From assembly GCA_963204725.1 (NCBI GenBank), contig CAUJHH010000051.1, forward strand, positions 1-64,000: a DNA stretch of 64,000 bases. The letters are read 5' to 3'. This stretch comes from Planctomycetota bacterium (GTDB lineage: Bacteria > Planctomycetota > Phycisphaerae > Phycisphaerales > UBA1924). The notes beneath the pieces were generated by a model. The model was not told where the DNA came from. It worked only from the letters and a program-made list of their open reading frames with translations, and ran no database searches. Position numbers and translations under genes: made by a program. Below, piece by piece: positions 1 through 11,036 of the stretch (its first letter is position 1; each line of letters starts with the position of its first letter).

Positions 1-1
1 A

Positions 2-262
2 ACCCCATCCCCAACCCCAAACTCAGTCGCGGCCCCCATCCGGCCCCTCACCCGCGCCGCGCAGCTCAACGCGCGTGCCGGCATCACCCCTGACATGATC
101 AAGGTCGATCCATCACCGAAGGTGATCACCGACCTCGATGCGCTCTTCGCCCAGCTCACCTCGATCGCCGGTTCCATGGGTATCGATCTCTCAGATCTGG
201 AATCCCTCGGCGTCAACGGTTCACCCGCCCTCGCCGCCACCGGCCCGCCCAACTCTGGATAG
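2..262 (+). CDS. C-terminal fragment of an unidentified protein (cut by left edge)
   Basis: An open frame enters from the left edge and ends at a TAG at 260-262, giving about 86 residues. It begins low-complexity (Thr/Pro/Ser) and continues with a helical-looking stretch containing NARAGITPDMIKVDPSPK and later LFAQLTSIAGSMGIDLSDLE. Codon choice (G/C in third positions) matches the neighbouring genes, so I take it as the end of a real gene. No catalytic motif or membrane segment is visible. I do not recognise the family. The start lies outside the window. Confidence 0.5.
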   Translation, partial: TPSPTPNSVAAPIRPLTRAAQLNARAGITPDMIKVDPSPKVITDLDALFAQLTSIAGSMGIDLSDLESLGVNGSPALAATGPPNSG

Positions 263-492
263 CCCAGTTCCCTGAGAGCCCACGTCCAGCGGGCGGCCCC
301 GCCCGAACCGCAAGTGAGCCCCCTCGAGCACCTCGCCAGCTCAGCGAACCCAACAAAACCCCCGCCAACCGGAAGCGCAGCTCAGGCCGCTCTCTCTCCC
401 CAAGCAGACGAAAGCCCCGCCGCAAGTCTCGGTTGTCGTGAAAGGAACGCGCGATCCCGCAAATCATCGCGAATCGCTGCGAAGCGTGAAAG

Positions 493-566
493 TGGGCGAT
501 ACAGGACTCGAACCTGTGACCTCATGCGTGTCATGCATGCGCGCTAGCCAACTGCGCCAATCGCCC
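493..566 (-). tRNA. tRNA-Val (anticodon GAC)
   Basis: Read on the minus strand, the segment folds into a full cloverleaf. The acceptor is GGGCGAT paired with ATCGCCC, with discriminator A. The D stem is GCGC/GCGC with a loop containing GG. The anticodon stem is CATGC/GCATG with the seven-base loop ATGACAC, so the anticodon is GAC, which reads GUC valine codons. The T arm is ACAGG-TTCGAGT-CCTGT. The CCA end is not encoded. It stands alone, with no other tRNA nearby. Confidence 0.95.
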
Positions 567-961
567 AGATTGTCGGCGGCAACACCGCCCACGCCCTACC
601 GCCAGGCGTCGCACGCCTCATCGGCCGGTCGTCCCCGCTCCCTTGAGCCCCCCGAGGGGACCTCCAGAAGCAGGTGCGGAGTATAGACCCTGGTCCCCGT
701 GACGTCATTTCTCCAATCGCCACATCCAACACCCAGCACCGCCCGCACTCACCCATTCCGGGCCGCCCCGCCCCCAATTGATCCTTTCCACAGCCGCCAC
801 CCGAAAACATGGGTGGGACGGCAAAGGTTGTTATTCTCAACCCCTCGTACCTGCCCACTCTCGTTGCGGCATCGGGCCATGATCGCCCGAGTCAGCCGCC
901 GCTCGTCGGGGATTACCGCCTGGCAGCCACACCAGTCCATCCAAACTCAGGAGTTCGACGC
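567..961. other. Intergenic region upstream of the pyrophosphatase
   Basis: About 395 bases between the tRNA and the pyrophosphatase start. I see no convincing coding frame, hairpin terminator or riboswitch. It should hold the promoters of the minus-strand tRNA and of the plus-strand pump gene, but I cannot place either with confidence. The only clear element is the Shine-Dalgarno AGGAG at 949-953. Confidence 0.4.
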
Positions 962-3589
<2,628 letters not shown>

Positions 3590-3641
3590 GAACCCATCGC
3601 GGGAAGTGCCCGTTTCGGTTACATTGATGCGTCCCCTCCTT

Positions 3642-3672
3642 GGGCGGCGGGTTCCTTCGGGGCCCGTCGCCC
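3642..3672 (+). terminator. Hairpin downstream of hppA, possible terminator
   Basis: Ten-base arms GGGCGGCGGG and CCCGTCGCCC (one G-U type mismatch) around a short TTCCTTCGG-containing loop, 53 bases after the hppA stop. The following bases (CCTTCCATTTC) form only a weak T-rich tail. It could end the hppA transcript or sit in the leader of the next gene. It does not resemble a preQ1 riboswitch. Confidence 0.4.
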
Positions 3673-3771
3673 CTTCCATTTCAAGACCCGGTCCCGCCCA
3701 GCATCCGACCGGACTCCGAGAGCGAATCCTCACCCGTCACGCGGCATCGGAGCCGTGAAACGGAGTTCTCA

Positions 3772-4533
3772 TTGCTCAACCGACACACAACCGCACTGGA
3801 CCCCCTGCCGCCCGATCGCATCACGGCGCGCCAGATGCTCTACCTCTGGCTCGCGGCGATCTATGTCACGTCTCTGGTGCTGGCGAACATCATCGGCGTG
3901 AAGCTGTTTGTATTCCCGATCGAGCTTGGGCCGCTCGGCACGCTGAGCGTTGAGCACACGATGGGAATGCTGCCCTTCCCGATCACGTTCCTGCTCACGG
4001 ACCTCGTCAACGAGTACTACGGCAAGCGCGGGGCGAGGCGGATGGTGTATGTGGCGCTCGCCATGGCAGCGTTCGCGTGGGTGCTGATCTGGATCTCCCG
4101 CCAGATGCCGACGCTGGAGGGCGTGCCGGGGACCGCGAGCAACGAGTCGTTCGAGATGGTCTTCGGCGCGGCATCGCTGATGTACATCGCGTCGTTGGTG
4201 GCGTTCCTGTGCGGCTCGCTGCTTGACATATTCCTGTTCGGCGTCTTCAAGCGTCTGACCAACGGAAAGATGGTCTGGCTGCGAGCCACCGGCAGCACGA
4301 TCGTCTCACAGCTCTTCGATTCATTTGTTGTGACGTTCGTCTTCTTCCTCATTATCCCGCTGCTGCAGGGGAGCGAGCGGGGGGAGATCGGTTGGATCTT
4401 CCGCACTGCGCTGACGGGCTACATCCTGAAGTTCGTGCTGGCGGTGCTCGTGACGCCGCTGATCTACCTCGGGCGATGGATGATCCGAGAGTGGTTCGGC
4501 ATGAGGCCGCTGCCGGCGAGTGCGGTAGTGTGA
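3772..4533 (+). CDS. yhhQ: Queuosine precursor transporter, YhhQ/VUT family
   Basis: A small integral membrane protein of the YhhQ family, whose studied members import queuosine precursors (preQ0/preQ1) for tRNA modification. I choose TTG 3772 (253 aa) because GGAG sits at 3762-3765, six bases upstream. The in-frame ATG at 3640 would add 44 residues of Pro/Ser/Arg-rich sequence with no ribosome site. Visible features are about six hydrophobic helices, an early LANIIGVKLF segment, the family hallmark FLLTDLVNEYYGKRGARR (about residues 75-92) and a later GSTIVSQLFDSFVV helix. No queuosine synthesis gene is nearby, so the substrate is inferred from the family. Confidence 0.85.
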   Translation: MLNRHTTALDPLPPDRITARQMLYLWLAAIYVTSLVLANIIGVKLFVFPIELGPLGTLSVEHTMGMLPFPITFLLTDLVNEYYGKRGARRMVYVALAMAAFAWVLIWISRQMPTLEGVPGTASNESFEMVFGAASLMYIASLVAFLCGSLLDIFLFGVFKRLTNGKMVWLRATGSTIVSQLFDSFVVTFVFFLIIPLLQGSERGEIGWIFRTALTGYILKFVLAVLVTPLIYLGRWMIREWFGMRPLPASAVV

Positions 4534-4553
4534 TCCCGTCCGTCTGCGAGCGA

Positions 4554-5138
4554 TCAGGGCCAGAGCCACGCAAAGATCGCGCCGGTGATGCAGCCGTACG
4601 CCACGCCGTCGATGATGTTCATCAGGATCGAGCGAGCCGGCGTGCCGAACCAGATGCCGCCGGGAATGTGCGCGAACACATACGCGAGGATGCCCGCGGT
4701 GCCGGTAATCTGGAAGACCCTGCCAAACGAATGTCCGGCTGCCGCGCCGATCGAGAGACCATCGGGTGTGCCGAGCGTCACCCACGCGAGATAGCCGATG
4801 GTGATACTGACTCCGAGGTAGACGCAGAACGACAGCACCATGTTCTTGCCCATTGTGGCAGGGGGCTTCCAGAGACTGATGAATCCCAGCGGTCCCTCGG
4901 CCATGCACCGCTTCGCCTCTTCCGACATGCCTCCCTTGCTGTGCGAGCACATCGGGATCATGTAGGAGCCCGGGGGGATGCTCATCGCTCGGAGCTGGGC
5001 GATGAACCCGCTCTCGTCGGGGAGTTTCTTGAAGTCCTTCTTGTGATGGGGCAGAGCGGTCCACGCGACGGCGGCGGCGATCCAGACGGCGACCGCAGAG
5101 ACGATAATGGGAAGCCACAGTTCGGTCAGAAACTCCAT
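4554..5138 (-). CDS. Conserved membrane protein of unknown function
   Basis: This 194-aa protein starts at ATG 5138 with AAGGGG about seven bases upstream; a frame opening at 5165 is less likely. It has an N-terminal anchor (LPIIVSAVAVWIAAAVAW). A soluble stretch follows, with PHHKKDFKKLPDE and a Cys/His-containing segment IPMCSHSKGG ending in a second Cys about 12 residues on. Three or four further hydrophobic helices come next (MVLSFCVYLGVSITIGYL, GTAGILAYVFAHI, MNIIDGVAYGCITGAIF). I do not recognise a named family. It converges on the transporter gene with a 20-base gap, so the two share a 3' region but not an operon. Confidence 0.75.
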   Translation of the reverse strand: MEFLTELWLPIIVSAVAVWIAAAVAWTALPHHKKDFKKLPDESGFIAQLRAMSIPPGSYMIPMCSHSKGGMSEEAKRCMAEGPLGFISLWKPPATMGKNMVLSFCVYLGVSITIGYLAWVTLGTPDGLSIGAAAGHSFGRVFQITGTAGILAYVFAHIPGGIWFGTPARSILMNIIDGVAYGCITGAIFAWLWP

Positions 5139-5193
5139 GTTCGGCCCCTTGTGAGATTCGGGCACGCGTTGCTGTGCGGCCCGGTGAATCGGT

Positions 5194-5916
5194 TCATTCC
5201 ACCCGATCTGCCAGATCGATTTCCAGCCCGCGCTCGCGCATGGCGGCGAGCACGGCCTCGGACGCGATGTCCTGCTCGTACCCCTTGCGGGCGAGTACGC
5301 CCATGACTCGTCGGGCCACGGAGTTCACATCGGACGAGGCGGAGATCCGCCGCGAAAGTTCGGAGCGGGCGAGTTCGATCGCACGGGCCGAGTCATCACC
5401 GGCGGGCACCGGGGGCGGCTGGACGGTGGTGAGGCCGCGGCGGGAGAGCCGCTCACGCAGGGCGGCATCGCTGAGCCCCTTGGCGGAGGCGTGCCGGCGT
5501 TCGTCATCCAAGGCAATGGCGTCGTTGAGGAGGCCGACGTCGGCGAGGCGTTCGATCGCTTCTGCGGCGATGCCGGGCTCGATGGACTTGGAGGCGAGCC
5601 ACTTGGCGATCTCGGCGCGGGTGCGGGCGCGGGAGGCGAGGCGACGGATGGCGATCGCCTTGGCGTCGTTGACACGTTCGAGGCGGGAGATGGCGGCTTC
5701 GAGTTCGGCGGTCCAGGGTGTGCCGGGGGAGAGGTCGAGCTGCATCGCCTGGGGCGCGAGGAGCGTGGCAACACGCCGCCGCCCGACGATGATGGAAACT
5801 CGCTTGGGTGAGCCGGCGAGTTCTCTGATGGCGGTGATGGCGGGAGCGATGGCGGCCTCGGGATCGACGCCGAAGAGCGAGCCGGGCGGGCGGGGTTGTC
5901 GATCTTCGTTTGACAT
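5194..5916 (-). CDS. recX: RecX-type regulatory protein
   Basis: A 240-aa protein with the all-helical repeats of RecX, which binds RecA filaments and limits their activity in recombination and the SOS response. It has the typical AIRRLASRARTRAEIAKWL helix (about residues 85-105), GIAAEAIERLADVGLLND, then SDAALRERLSRRGL, and a final repeat RRVMGVLARKGYEQDIASEA. The first 75 residues are a less conserved N-terminal domain. recA is not adjacent here, as it often is elsewhere. The start at ATG 5916 has no strong ribosome site. The TPR gene lies upstream on the same strand with a gap of about 95 bases. Confidence 0.85.
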   Translation of the reverse strand: MSNEDRQPRPPGSLFGVDPEAAIAPAITAIRELAGSPKRVSIIVGRRRVATLLAPQAMQLDLSPGTPWTAELEAAISRLERVNDAKAIAIRRLASRARTRAEIAKWLASKSIEPGIAAEAIERLADVGLLNDAIALDDERRHASAKGLSDAALRERLSRRGLTTVQPPPVPAGDDSARAIELARSELSRRISASSDVNSVARRVMGVLARKGYEQDIASEAVLAAMRERGLEIDLADRVE

Positions 5917-6010
5917 CGCGATGGAGCGGTCGGCGCTTCCTCACTCCCCCACTCTCTTTCGATGCAACCGGGCGGACATGCCATGCGAGGCGGGTATCGG
6001 AAGCTTCGGG

Positions 6011-6319
6011 TCACTCCAGCATATCGAGATAACCGGAGATCTCGGAGGTGGCGTGGGCGTCGCCAGCCTTCTTCGCGGCGGCCAGGCCGGCCTTCAGCGT
6101 CGCCACGGCTTCGGGCACTCGCCCGGCGTCCTCGAGGGCCTTGGCCTTGTGGAAGTAGGCGTAGCAGTAGCCGGGGTCGGCGGCGAGGCAGCGGTCGTAG
6201 TGGGCGACGGCCTCGTCCGTCTGGCCCGCCTTCGCGTGCTCCTGCGCGAGGCCGTAGAGCACGAAAGGGTCGGCCGGATCGGCGGCGAGGAGTTTCTGGA
6301 GTTGCTCGATGCTGGGCAT
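6011..6319 (-). CDS. Small tetratricopeptide-repeat protein
   Basis: A 102-aa protein made almost wholly of TPR helices: DPADPFVLYGLAQEHAKAG, then DEAVAHYDRCLAADPGYCYA and HKAKALEDAGRVPEAVATL. Such repeats bind partner proteins, and nothing here names the partner. There is no signal peptide or membrane segment, so it is probably cytoplasmic. The start is taken as the second Met (6319); neither candidate has a clear ribosome site. It is transcribed away from the dehydrogenase gene, with a 106-base divergent gap. Confidence 0.75.
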   Translation of the reverse strand: MPSIEQLQKLLAADPADPFVLYGLAQEHAKAGQTDEAVAHYDRCLAADPGYCYAYFHKAKALEDAGRVPEAVATLKAGLAAAKKAGDAHATSEISGYLDMLE

Positions 6320-6387
6320 GGGAGTCACACTACCACGCGCGTATCCTTGGGTCCATTCGGCGCAAGACCCTCTAAACCGATCCGCAT

Positions 6388-6407
6388 ATCCCGTTCCGCA
6401 ACGGGAT
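6388..6407. promoter_or_regulatory. Perfect inverted repeat in the divergent gap before hbd
   Basis: Perfect 8-base arms ATCCCGTT and AACGGGAT separated by CCGC, lying between the divergent TPR and dehydrogenase genes and ending seven bases before the hbd Shine-Dalgarno (AGGAG, 6415-6419). It could be an operator for a dimeric repressor or an mRNA hairpin limiting ribosome access. There is no T-run after it, so it is not a terminator. Confidence 0.45.
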
Positions 6408-6425
6408 CAGCAGCAGGAGCCCAGC

Positions 6426-7292
6426 ATGCACAACGTCAAGCACCTCGCCGTCATCGGCGCCGGCCAGATGGGCGGCGGCATCGCCCAGGTCGCGGCGGTC
6501 AGCGGCATCCAGGTCACCGTTTTCGACGCCTTTCCGGGGGCGACAGACAAGTGCAAGGCCGTTCACCAGAAGTCGCTCGGCAAGCTGGTCGAGAAGCAGA
6601 AGATCACGCAGGACGTGATGGATGGCGCGCTCAAGCGGATCTCGTTTGTCACTGAGCTGGAGGGCCTGAAGGGCGCGGACTGGGTGGTCGAGGCGATCGT
6701 CGAGGATGTGGCGGTCAAGAAGGACCTCTTCAAGAAGCTGGCGGCGATGTTCACGTCGGAGTCGGTGGTGCTGGCGACGAACACGTCGAGCATCTCGATC
6801 ACCGAGATCGCGACCGCGACGGGCCCGGCGGCGTCGCGGGTTGTCGGGATGCACTTCTTCAACCCCGTCGCGCTGATGGCGCTGGTTGAGGTGATCCCAG
6901 GGCTGGCGACCGCTCCCCATGTGGTTGAGCGGACGATTGCGCTGGCGACGGCGATGGGAAAGACGCCACTCAAGGCCAACGATCGGGCGGGGTTCGTCTC
7001 GAACCGCGTGCTGATGCCGATGATCAACGAGGCCTTCTACGCGTGGATGGAGGGCGTCGCCGAGCCGGAGGCGATCGACGGCATCATGAAGCTCGGGTGC
7101 AACTTCCCGATGGGGCCTTTGCGCCTTGCGGACTTTATCGGGCTCGACACCTGCGTCCACATCATGAACGTGCTGGCCGATGGGCTCAACAACGATCGCT
7201 ACCGGGCCTGCCCGCTCCTGAAGCAGCTCGTCACGGCGGGGCGGCTGGGGGACAAGTCCGGGCGCGGGGTGTACGACTACGCGAAGAAGTAA
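6426..7292 (+). CDS. hbd: 3-hydroxybutyryl-CoA / 3-hydroxyacyl-CoA dehydrogenase
   Basis: This enzyme catalyses NAD(P)-dependent interconversion of 3-hydroxyacyl-CoA and 3-oxoacyl-CoA in fatty-acid breakdown or butyrate-type pathways. It is 288 aa, the usual length for stand-alone Hbd/PaaH. The start ATG 6426 has AGGAG six bases upstream. The Rossmann motif is VIGAGQMGGGIAQVAA (residues 8-23), followed by DWVVEAIVEDVAVK, ATNTSSISITEIA and the catalytic-histidine segment GMHFFNPVALMALVEVI. The C-terminal helical domain opens with DRAGFVSNRVLMPMINEA. It sits alone between divergent and unrelated genes, so the pathway cannot be read from context; the acyl-CoA mutase at 14 kb is the only other CoA-ester enzyme nearby. 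Confidence 0.93.
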   Translation: MHNVKHLAVIGAGQMGGGIAQVAAVSGIQVTVFDAFPGATDKCKAVHQKSLGKLVEKQKITQDVMDGALKRISFVTELEGLKGADWVVEAIVEDVAVKKDLFKKLAAMFTSESVVLATNTSSISITEIATATGPAASRVVGMHFFNPVALMALVEVIPGLATAPHVVERTIALATAMGKTPLKANDRAGFVSNRVLMPMINEAFYAWMEGVAEPEAIDGIMKLGCNFPMGPLRLADFIGLDTCVHIMNVLADGLNNDRYRACPLLKQLVTAGRLGDKSGRGVYDYAKK

Positions 7293-7340
7293 GGACCCTA
7301 CCGCTGGCGGATGTGGATGTGAGTCTGGTACGCTGGCGTG

Positions 7341-9086
7341 ATGGTGCGCCCGCGGATTCTGAAGTCTCGCCTGCCGACGCGGCATGTCTATCGCGCGTTT
7401 CCGGAGCTTGATCCGTATTCGGACGAGCAGTGCCGCAGGTTTGTCCGGGCGGCGAGGGGGAGTGTGCGGCGGCGTGCGCTCACAGGAAGCATCGTCGCGA
7501 TCGTGTCGTTCGTCGTGACGGCGGCGGGTGTAGCGGCGGCGTGGCATGTGATCATGCACGTGTTCGTGCCGTACCGCACGCTCAACATCGCGCACGCGAA
7601 CATCACGTGGTATGGGTGGCTGCTCAACATCGTGGTTGGGATTCTCGGCGTAGCCGTGGGGCCACTGGCTGGCTACCTGGTGTGTGACTTCCTGCTGATC
7701 CGGCTTGTCCGCCACATCCTGCGGACGCGGGGCGTGTGCATCGGGTGCCGCTATTCGCTCGTCGGGCTGTTTGTCGGTGAAGATCTGAACGTGACCTGCC
7801 CGGAGTGCGGCGCCGCGACAAGTGTGGACCCTTCGCTCGGCGAGTTGGTGGTGGATGAGGCGGGGCGCGCACGCTTCAAACCGGACGAGTCTCGGCACAA
7901 TGCGGGCCGCTTCTGGACGGAGCATCGGATTCGGCGCATGAGGCGGAATGGGCTGTGGCTGGCGGCGGTGTTTGTTGTGCTTCCGCTGGTTCTGGCCGGC
8001 GCGTACGAGGGATTCATCCGCCGGCAGGCGTCGGTGGCCCGGCGCGAGCGGACGGGGCTGCAGACAATCAACGACATGATGCTTGAGCAAGCGCATCGAG
8101 TGGCCCGGGCGGGGGATGCCAACGCGTGGGACGCGTTCATGCGTGCGGCAATGCAGCGCTTCGAGATCGACCGGGCCACGTGGCAGAACCCGGCATCGAA
8201 CTGGAACGTCTGGCCAGCGTTCTGGCTGATCTATGGCATTCCCCCGCAGTATGGGCCGGACAGCGATCCTGATCCCGAAGTTGAGGAGCAGAATCGGCGC
8301 GGCCGCGAACTGGCGATAGAACTCATTGATCTGTATCGGAAGGCGGGAGTATTCGAGGCGCTCGACGCGATGGCAGCGAGCCCATTGGCGCTTCGGCTCA
8401 TCGAGCATCCTCCGGATGCAGCGCTTATCGGAGTGTCGCTCCCGGAAGCGGGCGAGTGCCGCACGCTGGTGGTGGTGAGCGCGGCGCGGGCGCACCTGGC
8501 GGCGCGTGGGAACGATCTTGAGGAGTTTGCGGCCGCGCTGGAGTCGGGGCTGGCGCTCGCACGGCTGATGGACAGCCGGGCGTTCATGATCGAGTATCAG
8601 ACCGCCGCAACGATCGAGAGCGTTATGCTTGATCGGCTGTTCGATGCCCTTAGTCGGCCGGTCTCGCCCGAGTGGGTCGAGGCGATGGCGGGCGCGTTGG
8701 AGCGGCAACTACCGGGCGAGCCGGATCTCGATCTCCCGTGGTTTGAAGCCGAGCGGATCATCGCATTTGACGCGGTGGCGTGGGTCTTTTCCGACCCGGA
8801 CCGTGTGCGGTTCGGGCGGTGGTCTTCCGGACTCGTGCCGCTGCATCAATCGAAGCGGAGCGAGGTTGATCCGCTCGGAACGTATAAGCAGAACAAGCGG
8901 GCCTTCAATCGGGTATTCGAAGCGGTGCGTGCCTTCGCCGCGAAGCCGATTCCGGAGCGGTACATCACCGAATACAGCATCGCTTCTCGCGAACCGGATC
9001 TGCTGCTCTTTGATGCTCTCTTTCCGAACTTCCGCTGGAGCATCACGAGCAGCGTGTTGTGCGCCGGAGGGCAGCGCGAACGATGA
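7341..9086 (+). CDS. Zinc-ribbon membrane protein of unknown function, 5' part of a frameshifted gene
   Basis: This frame reads 581 aa. It has two N-terminal membrane helices (SIVAIVSFVVTAAGVAAAW and LLNIVVGILGVAVGPLAGYL). A four-cysteine zinc ribbon follows, CIGCRYSLVGL...CPECGA (about residues 133-155), then a third helix (LWLAAVFVVLPLVLAGAY) and a long helical extracytoplasmic region. The final residues (LCAGGQRER) look unlike the rest. The expected C-terminal end of this kind of protein continues in a different frame from about 9059, so one base seems to be lost between about 9047 and 9065. Proteins of this layout are common in Phycisphaerae, but I know of no function. ATG 7341 is used; GTG 7338 is equally possible. 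Confidence 0.7.
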   Translation: MVRPRILKSRLPTRHVYRAFPELDPYSDEQCRRFVRAARGSVRRRALTGSIVAIVSFVVTAAGVAAAWHVIMHVFVPYRTLNIAHANITWYGWLLNIVVGILGVAVGPLAGYLVCDFLLIRLVRHILRTRGVCIGCRYSLVGLFVGEDLNVTCPECGAATSVDPSLGELVVDEAGRARFKPDESRHNAGRFWTEHRIRRMRRNGLWLAAVFVVLPLVLAGAYEGFIRRQASVARRERTGLQTINDMMLEQAHRVARAGDANAWDAFMRAAMQRFEIDRATWQNPASNWNVWPAFWLIYGIPPQYGPDSDPDPEVEEQNRRGRELAIELIDLYRKAGVFEALDAMAASPLALRLIEHPPDAALIGVSLPEAGECRTLVVVSAARAHLAARGNDLEEFAAALESGLALARLMDSRAFMIEYQTAATIESVMLDRLFDALSRPVSPEWVEAMAGALERQLPGEPDLDLPWFEAERIIAFDAVAWVFSDPDRVRFGRWSSGLVPLHQSKRSEVDPLGTYKQNKRAFNRVFEAVRAFAAKPIPERYITEYSIASREPDLLLFDALFPNFRWSITSSVLCAGGQRER

Positions 9087-9394
9087 TCGCGATCGAGCGA
9101 TTCCGCATCGCGCACGGCGGCTATCCGGAGAATCTTTCGGAGCTGGATCCGGAGTTCCTCGACGCCACTTTTATCGATCCGTGGTCCATGGGCCCGTTCC
9201 GCTATCGGCGGATCGATCCCGACGCGGATCCCTTCGGACGCGGGTACCTGCTCTACTCGCCCGGGATCGATCTCATCGACAACGGCGGCACGCCGTCTGC
9301 GCAGCGGTTCCGCGATAGCGTGCTCGGGGCGCACATCTCGTCGCAGGCGCTGGATGTAGACTACATCTTCAATGAGCCCGTGTCGCCAGAATGA
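9059..9394 (+). pseudogene. 3' part of the frameshifted zinc-ribbon membrane protein
   Basis: This frame overlaps the end of the preceding one by 28 bases and reads RRRAARTMIAIERFRIAHGG, YPENLSELDPEFLD and DPWSMGPFRYRRIDPDADP. That is the standard C-terminal block of planctomycete proteins in which a helix is followed by HGxYPxxLxxLxPEyL and a short beta region. It has no ribosome site or plausible own start. The natural join is ...SSV-L-VRRRAARTM, which needs one extra base near GTGTTGTG. It is either a genuine frameshift mutation or a sequencing/assembly error. No slippery heptamer for programmed frameshifting is visible. Confidence 0.65.
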
Positions 9395-9461
9395 GCGGCG
9401 TTGCGGATCCCAGATACTCGTCTCGCGTCTTCCCAAAGCTCTATCCGCGCTGGAACGAGCT

Positions 9462-10307
9462 TCACCCCTTCGCGCCGATCACCACGCGCCGTGTCATGTC
9501 CGAGACCCACACGCCGCCCGGCTTCTCGATTGTGAGCGCGAACGCGGCGGCACCCTTGGTCGCGATCTGCGGGTCGATCTCAACGATGACCTCGCCGGTC
9601 ACGGGATCGGGCTGGGCATCGAAGAGCGCACCGCTGATTCGCTGCTCCATGCCGCGTGAGTCGATAATCCAGAGCTGGTACTGCTCGATGGATGGGTCGT
9701 TTACCTTCAGGCCGGCGAGGCGCAGGTATCCGGCTTGCTCCGATTCGGACCAGACGACGTCACCGCGGACGCCCCCTTGCTCCGGATTGTCCCAATCGTT
9801 CATCGGGATGACCACCGCGTCTGCGGCAGCGAGCAACAGGTCACGTTCGGCTGCGGGTGAGGAGGCCCTTGTCGGAAGGGGCGTGGCACCACTCCCGTTC
9901 GGTGTTCTCATCCATCCGATCGCCGCGACGACAACCGCAGCGGCCGCGGCGAGCCAGCCCGCGAAGCGCATGCTGTCCGAGCGACCCACTCGTCGGGGTG
10001 CAGGCGAGCGTGCGGAGCCCGCGGCGTCTGCGATCGACAGGCTGGGTCTCCGCTCGGCGGCGAGCCGCTGGCCATCCGCGATGATCTTTGTCCGAAGCTG
10101 GCTGGGCATCGGCTCGGAGCGTCTGCCGCTCATCGCGAGATCCGCCATGGCAGCCACGCGGTCAAAGGAGCCGTCGTTCGCATCGGGGAATGCGCGACAG
10201 AGCGACTCGAACTCGGCACGCTCTTCGGCAGAGAGGCCCTGGGTGGCTTGATCGCAGGAGAGGTCGATCAGACGCTCTCTCTCAGCACGGCGTGCGGGTT
10301 CGCTCAT
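9462..10307 (-). CDS. RskA-type anti-sigma factor
   Basis: A 281-aa single-pass membrane protein. Residues 1-105 form the cytoplasmic sigma-binding part. A helix at about 112-130 (FAGWLAAAAAVVVAAIGWM) crosses the membrane, and the outer domain carries the RskA C-terminal pattern: LAAADAVVIPM, YLRLAGLKVNDPSIEQYQLW and AFALTIEKPGGVWVSD. The HxxxCxxC zinc motif of many anti-sigma factors is absent, as in RskA. The gene overlaps the sigma gene by four bases (ATGA at 10304-10307), so it is translationally coupled. Its predicted role is to hold the sigma factor at the membrane until proteolysis releases it; the trigger is unknown. Confidence 0.87.
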   Translation of the reverse strand: MSEPARRAERERLIDLSCDQATQGLSAEERAEFESLCRAFPDANDGSFDRVAAMADLAMSGRRSEPMPSQLRTKIIADGQRLAAERRPSLSIADAAGSARSPAPRRVGRSDSMRFAGWLAAAAAVVVAAIGWMRTPNGSGATPLPTRASSPAAERDLLLAAADAVVIPMNDWDNPEQGGVRGDVVWSESEQAGYLRLAGLKVNDPSIEQYQLWIIDSRGMEQRISGALFDAQPDPVTGEVIVEIDPQIATKGAAAFALTIEKPGGVWVSDMTRRVVIGAKG

Positions 10308-10909
10308 GACGCACCCCCCACGCGTGTCGCGCCGCTGCCGCCGAATTCCATGCTCTCCTTGGCCACGCCGAGCAACTCCCGCAGCCGAATGAGGCCGCGC
10401 CTTGTGTGGGTCTTGACCGTGCCGAGCGGCAGGCCAGTCGCCTCAGCAATTCTTTCGTGCGAAAGCCCGTGGTAGATTGAGAGACGCAAAACTCTCTGCT
10501 GGTCGGAACTCAGAGTCTCCAATGCGGCTTGCGCCTTGCCCAGATCGTCAGAACGTTCAATTCGTTCAGCCGAATCGCGCGATCCCGATTGCTCCGGTTC
10601 AACGACGAGCGTCGTTCTTGGACTATCTCGGCCGGCCTTGCGGGCGCGATCGATCAGTCGTCGTCTCGCGATCGTCGCGATGAAGGTGACCTCCGCCCCA
10701 AGGCTCGGGTCGTATCTGGGCGCGCTCCGCCAGACGTCCAGGAAGATGTCCTGGGCGGCGTCGTCGGCATCCTGATCATTCCGGGAAAGACGGCGAGCCA
10801 GTGAATAAACCAGCCCGCCGTACGTGTCAAGCACTTGCTGAACCGCACCGGAATCTCCGGATGCGATTCGTTCGAGCAGCGAAACTTGCTCTGTGTGGGG
10901 AGATGCCAT
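10304..10909 (-). CDS. ECF-family RNA polymerase sigma factor (SigK-like partner of RskA)
   Basis: A 201-aa sigma factor with region 2 (residues about 10-85: VQQVLDTYGGLVYSLARRL, DADDAAQDIFLDVWRSAPRY, FIATIARRRLIDRARK). A short linker follows, then region 4 (about 125-185: LETLSSDQQRVLRLSIYHG, SHERIAEATGLPLGTVKTHT, RRGLIRLREL). It lacks the conserved housekeeping regions 1 and 3. Coupling to an RskA-type anti-sigma gene puts it in the SigK-like group. It lies 127 bases downstream of the fasciclin gene on the same strand, which may be both its neighbour and its target. Confidence 0.92.
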   Translation of the reverse strand: MASPHTEQVSLLERIASGDSGAVQQVLDTYGGLVYSLARRLSRNDQDADDAAQDIFLDVWRSAPRYDPSLGAEVTFIATIARRRLIDRARKAGRDSPRTTLVVEPEQSGSRDSAERIERSDDLGKAQAALETLSSDQQRVLRLSIYHGLSHERIAEATGLPLGTVKTHTRRGLIRLRELLGVAKESMEFGGSGATRVGGAS

Positions 10910-11036
10910 AAGAGGTCGTCAACTGTAGTCCTCTCGCGTGCGGCGTTGGAGCCGCTTGCAGTATGGCCGTGCGATCAGCGGAAGAGAACGGCCACCGTGA
11001 ATGACTCGGTGGGTGCTTGCCCGAAGCCATTCTCGC

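Noticed and set aside
493-566. tRNA-Met, suggested by ATGCATG around the anticodon arm
   Set aside because: Folding the arm as CATGC-ATGACAC-GCATG puts GAC in the anticodon, so it is tRNA-Val.
3590-3771. preQ1 riboswitch ahead of the YhhQ-type transporter
   Set aside because: The region has a GC-rich hairpin but not the short pseudoknot with an A-rich tail that defines preQ1-I.
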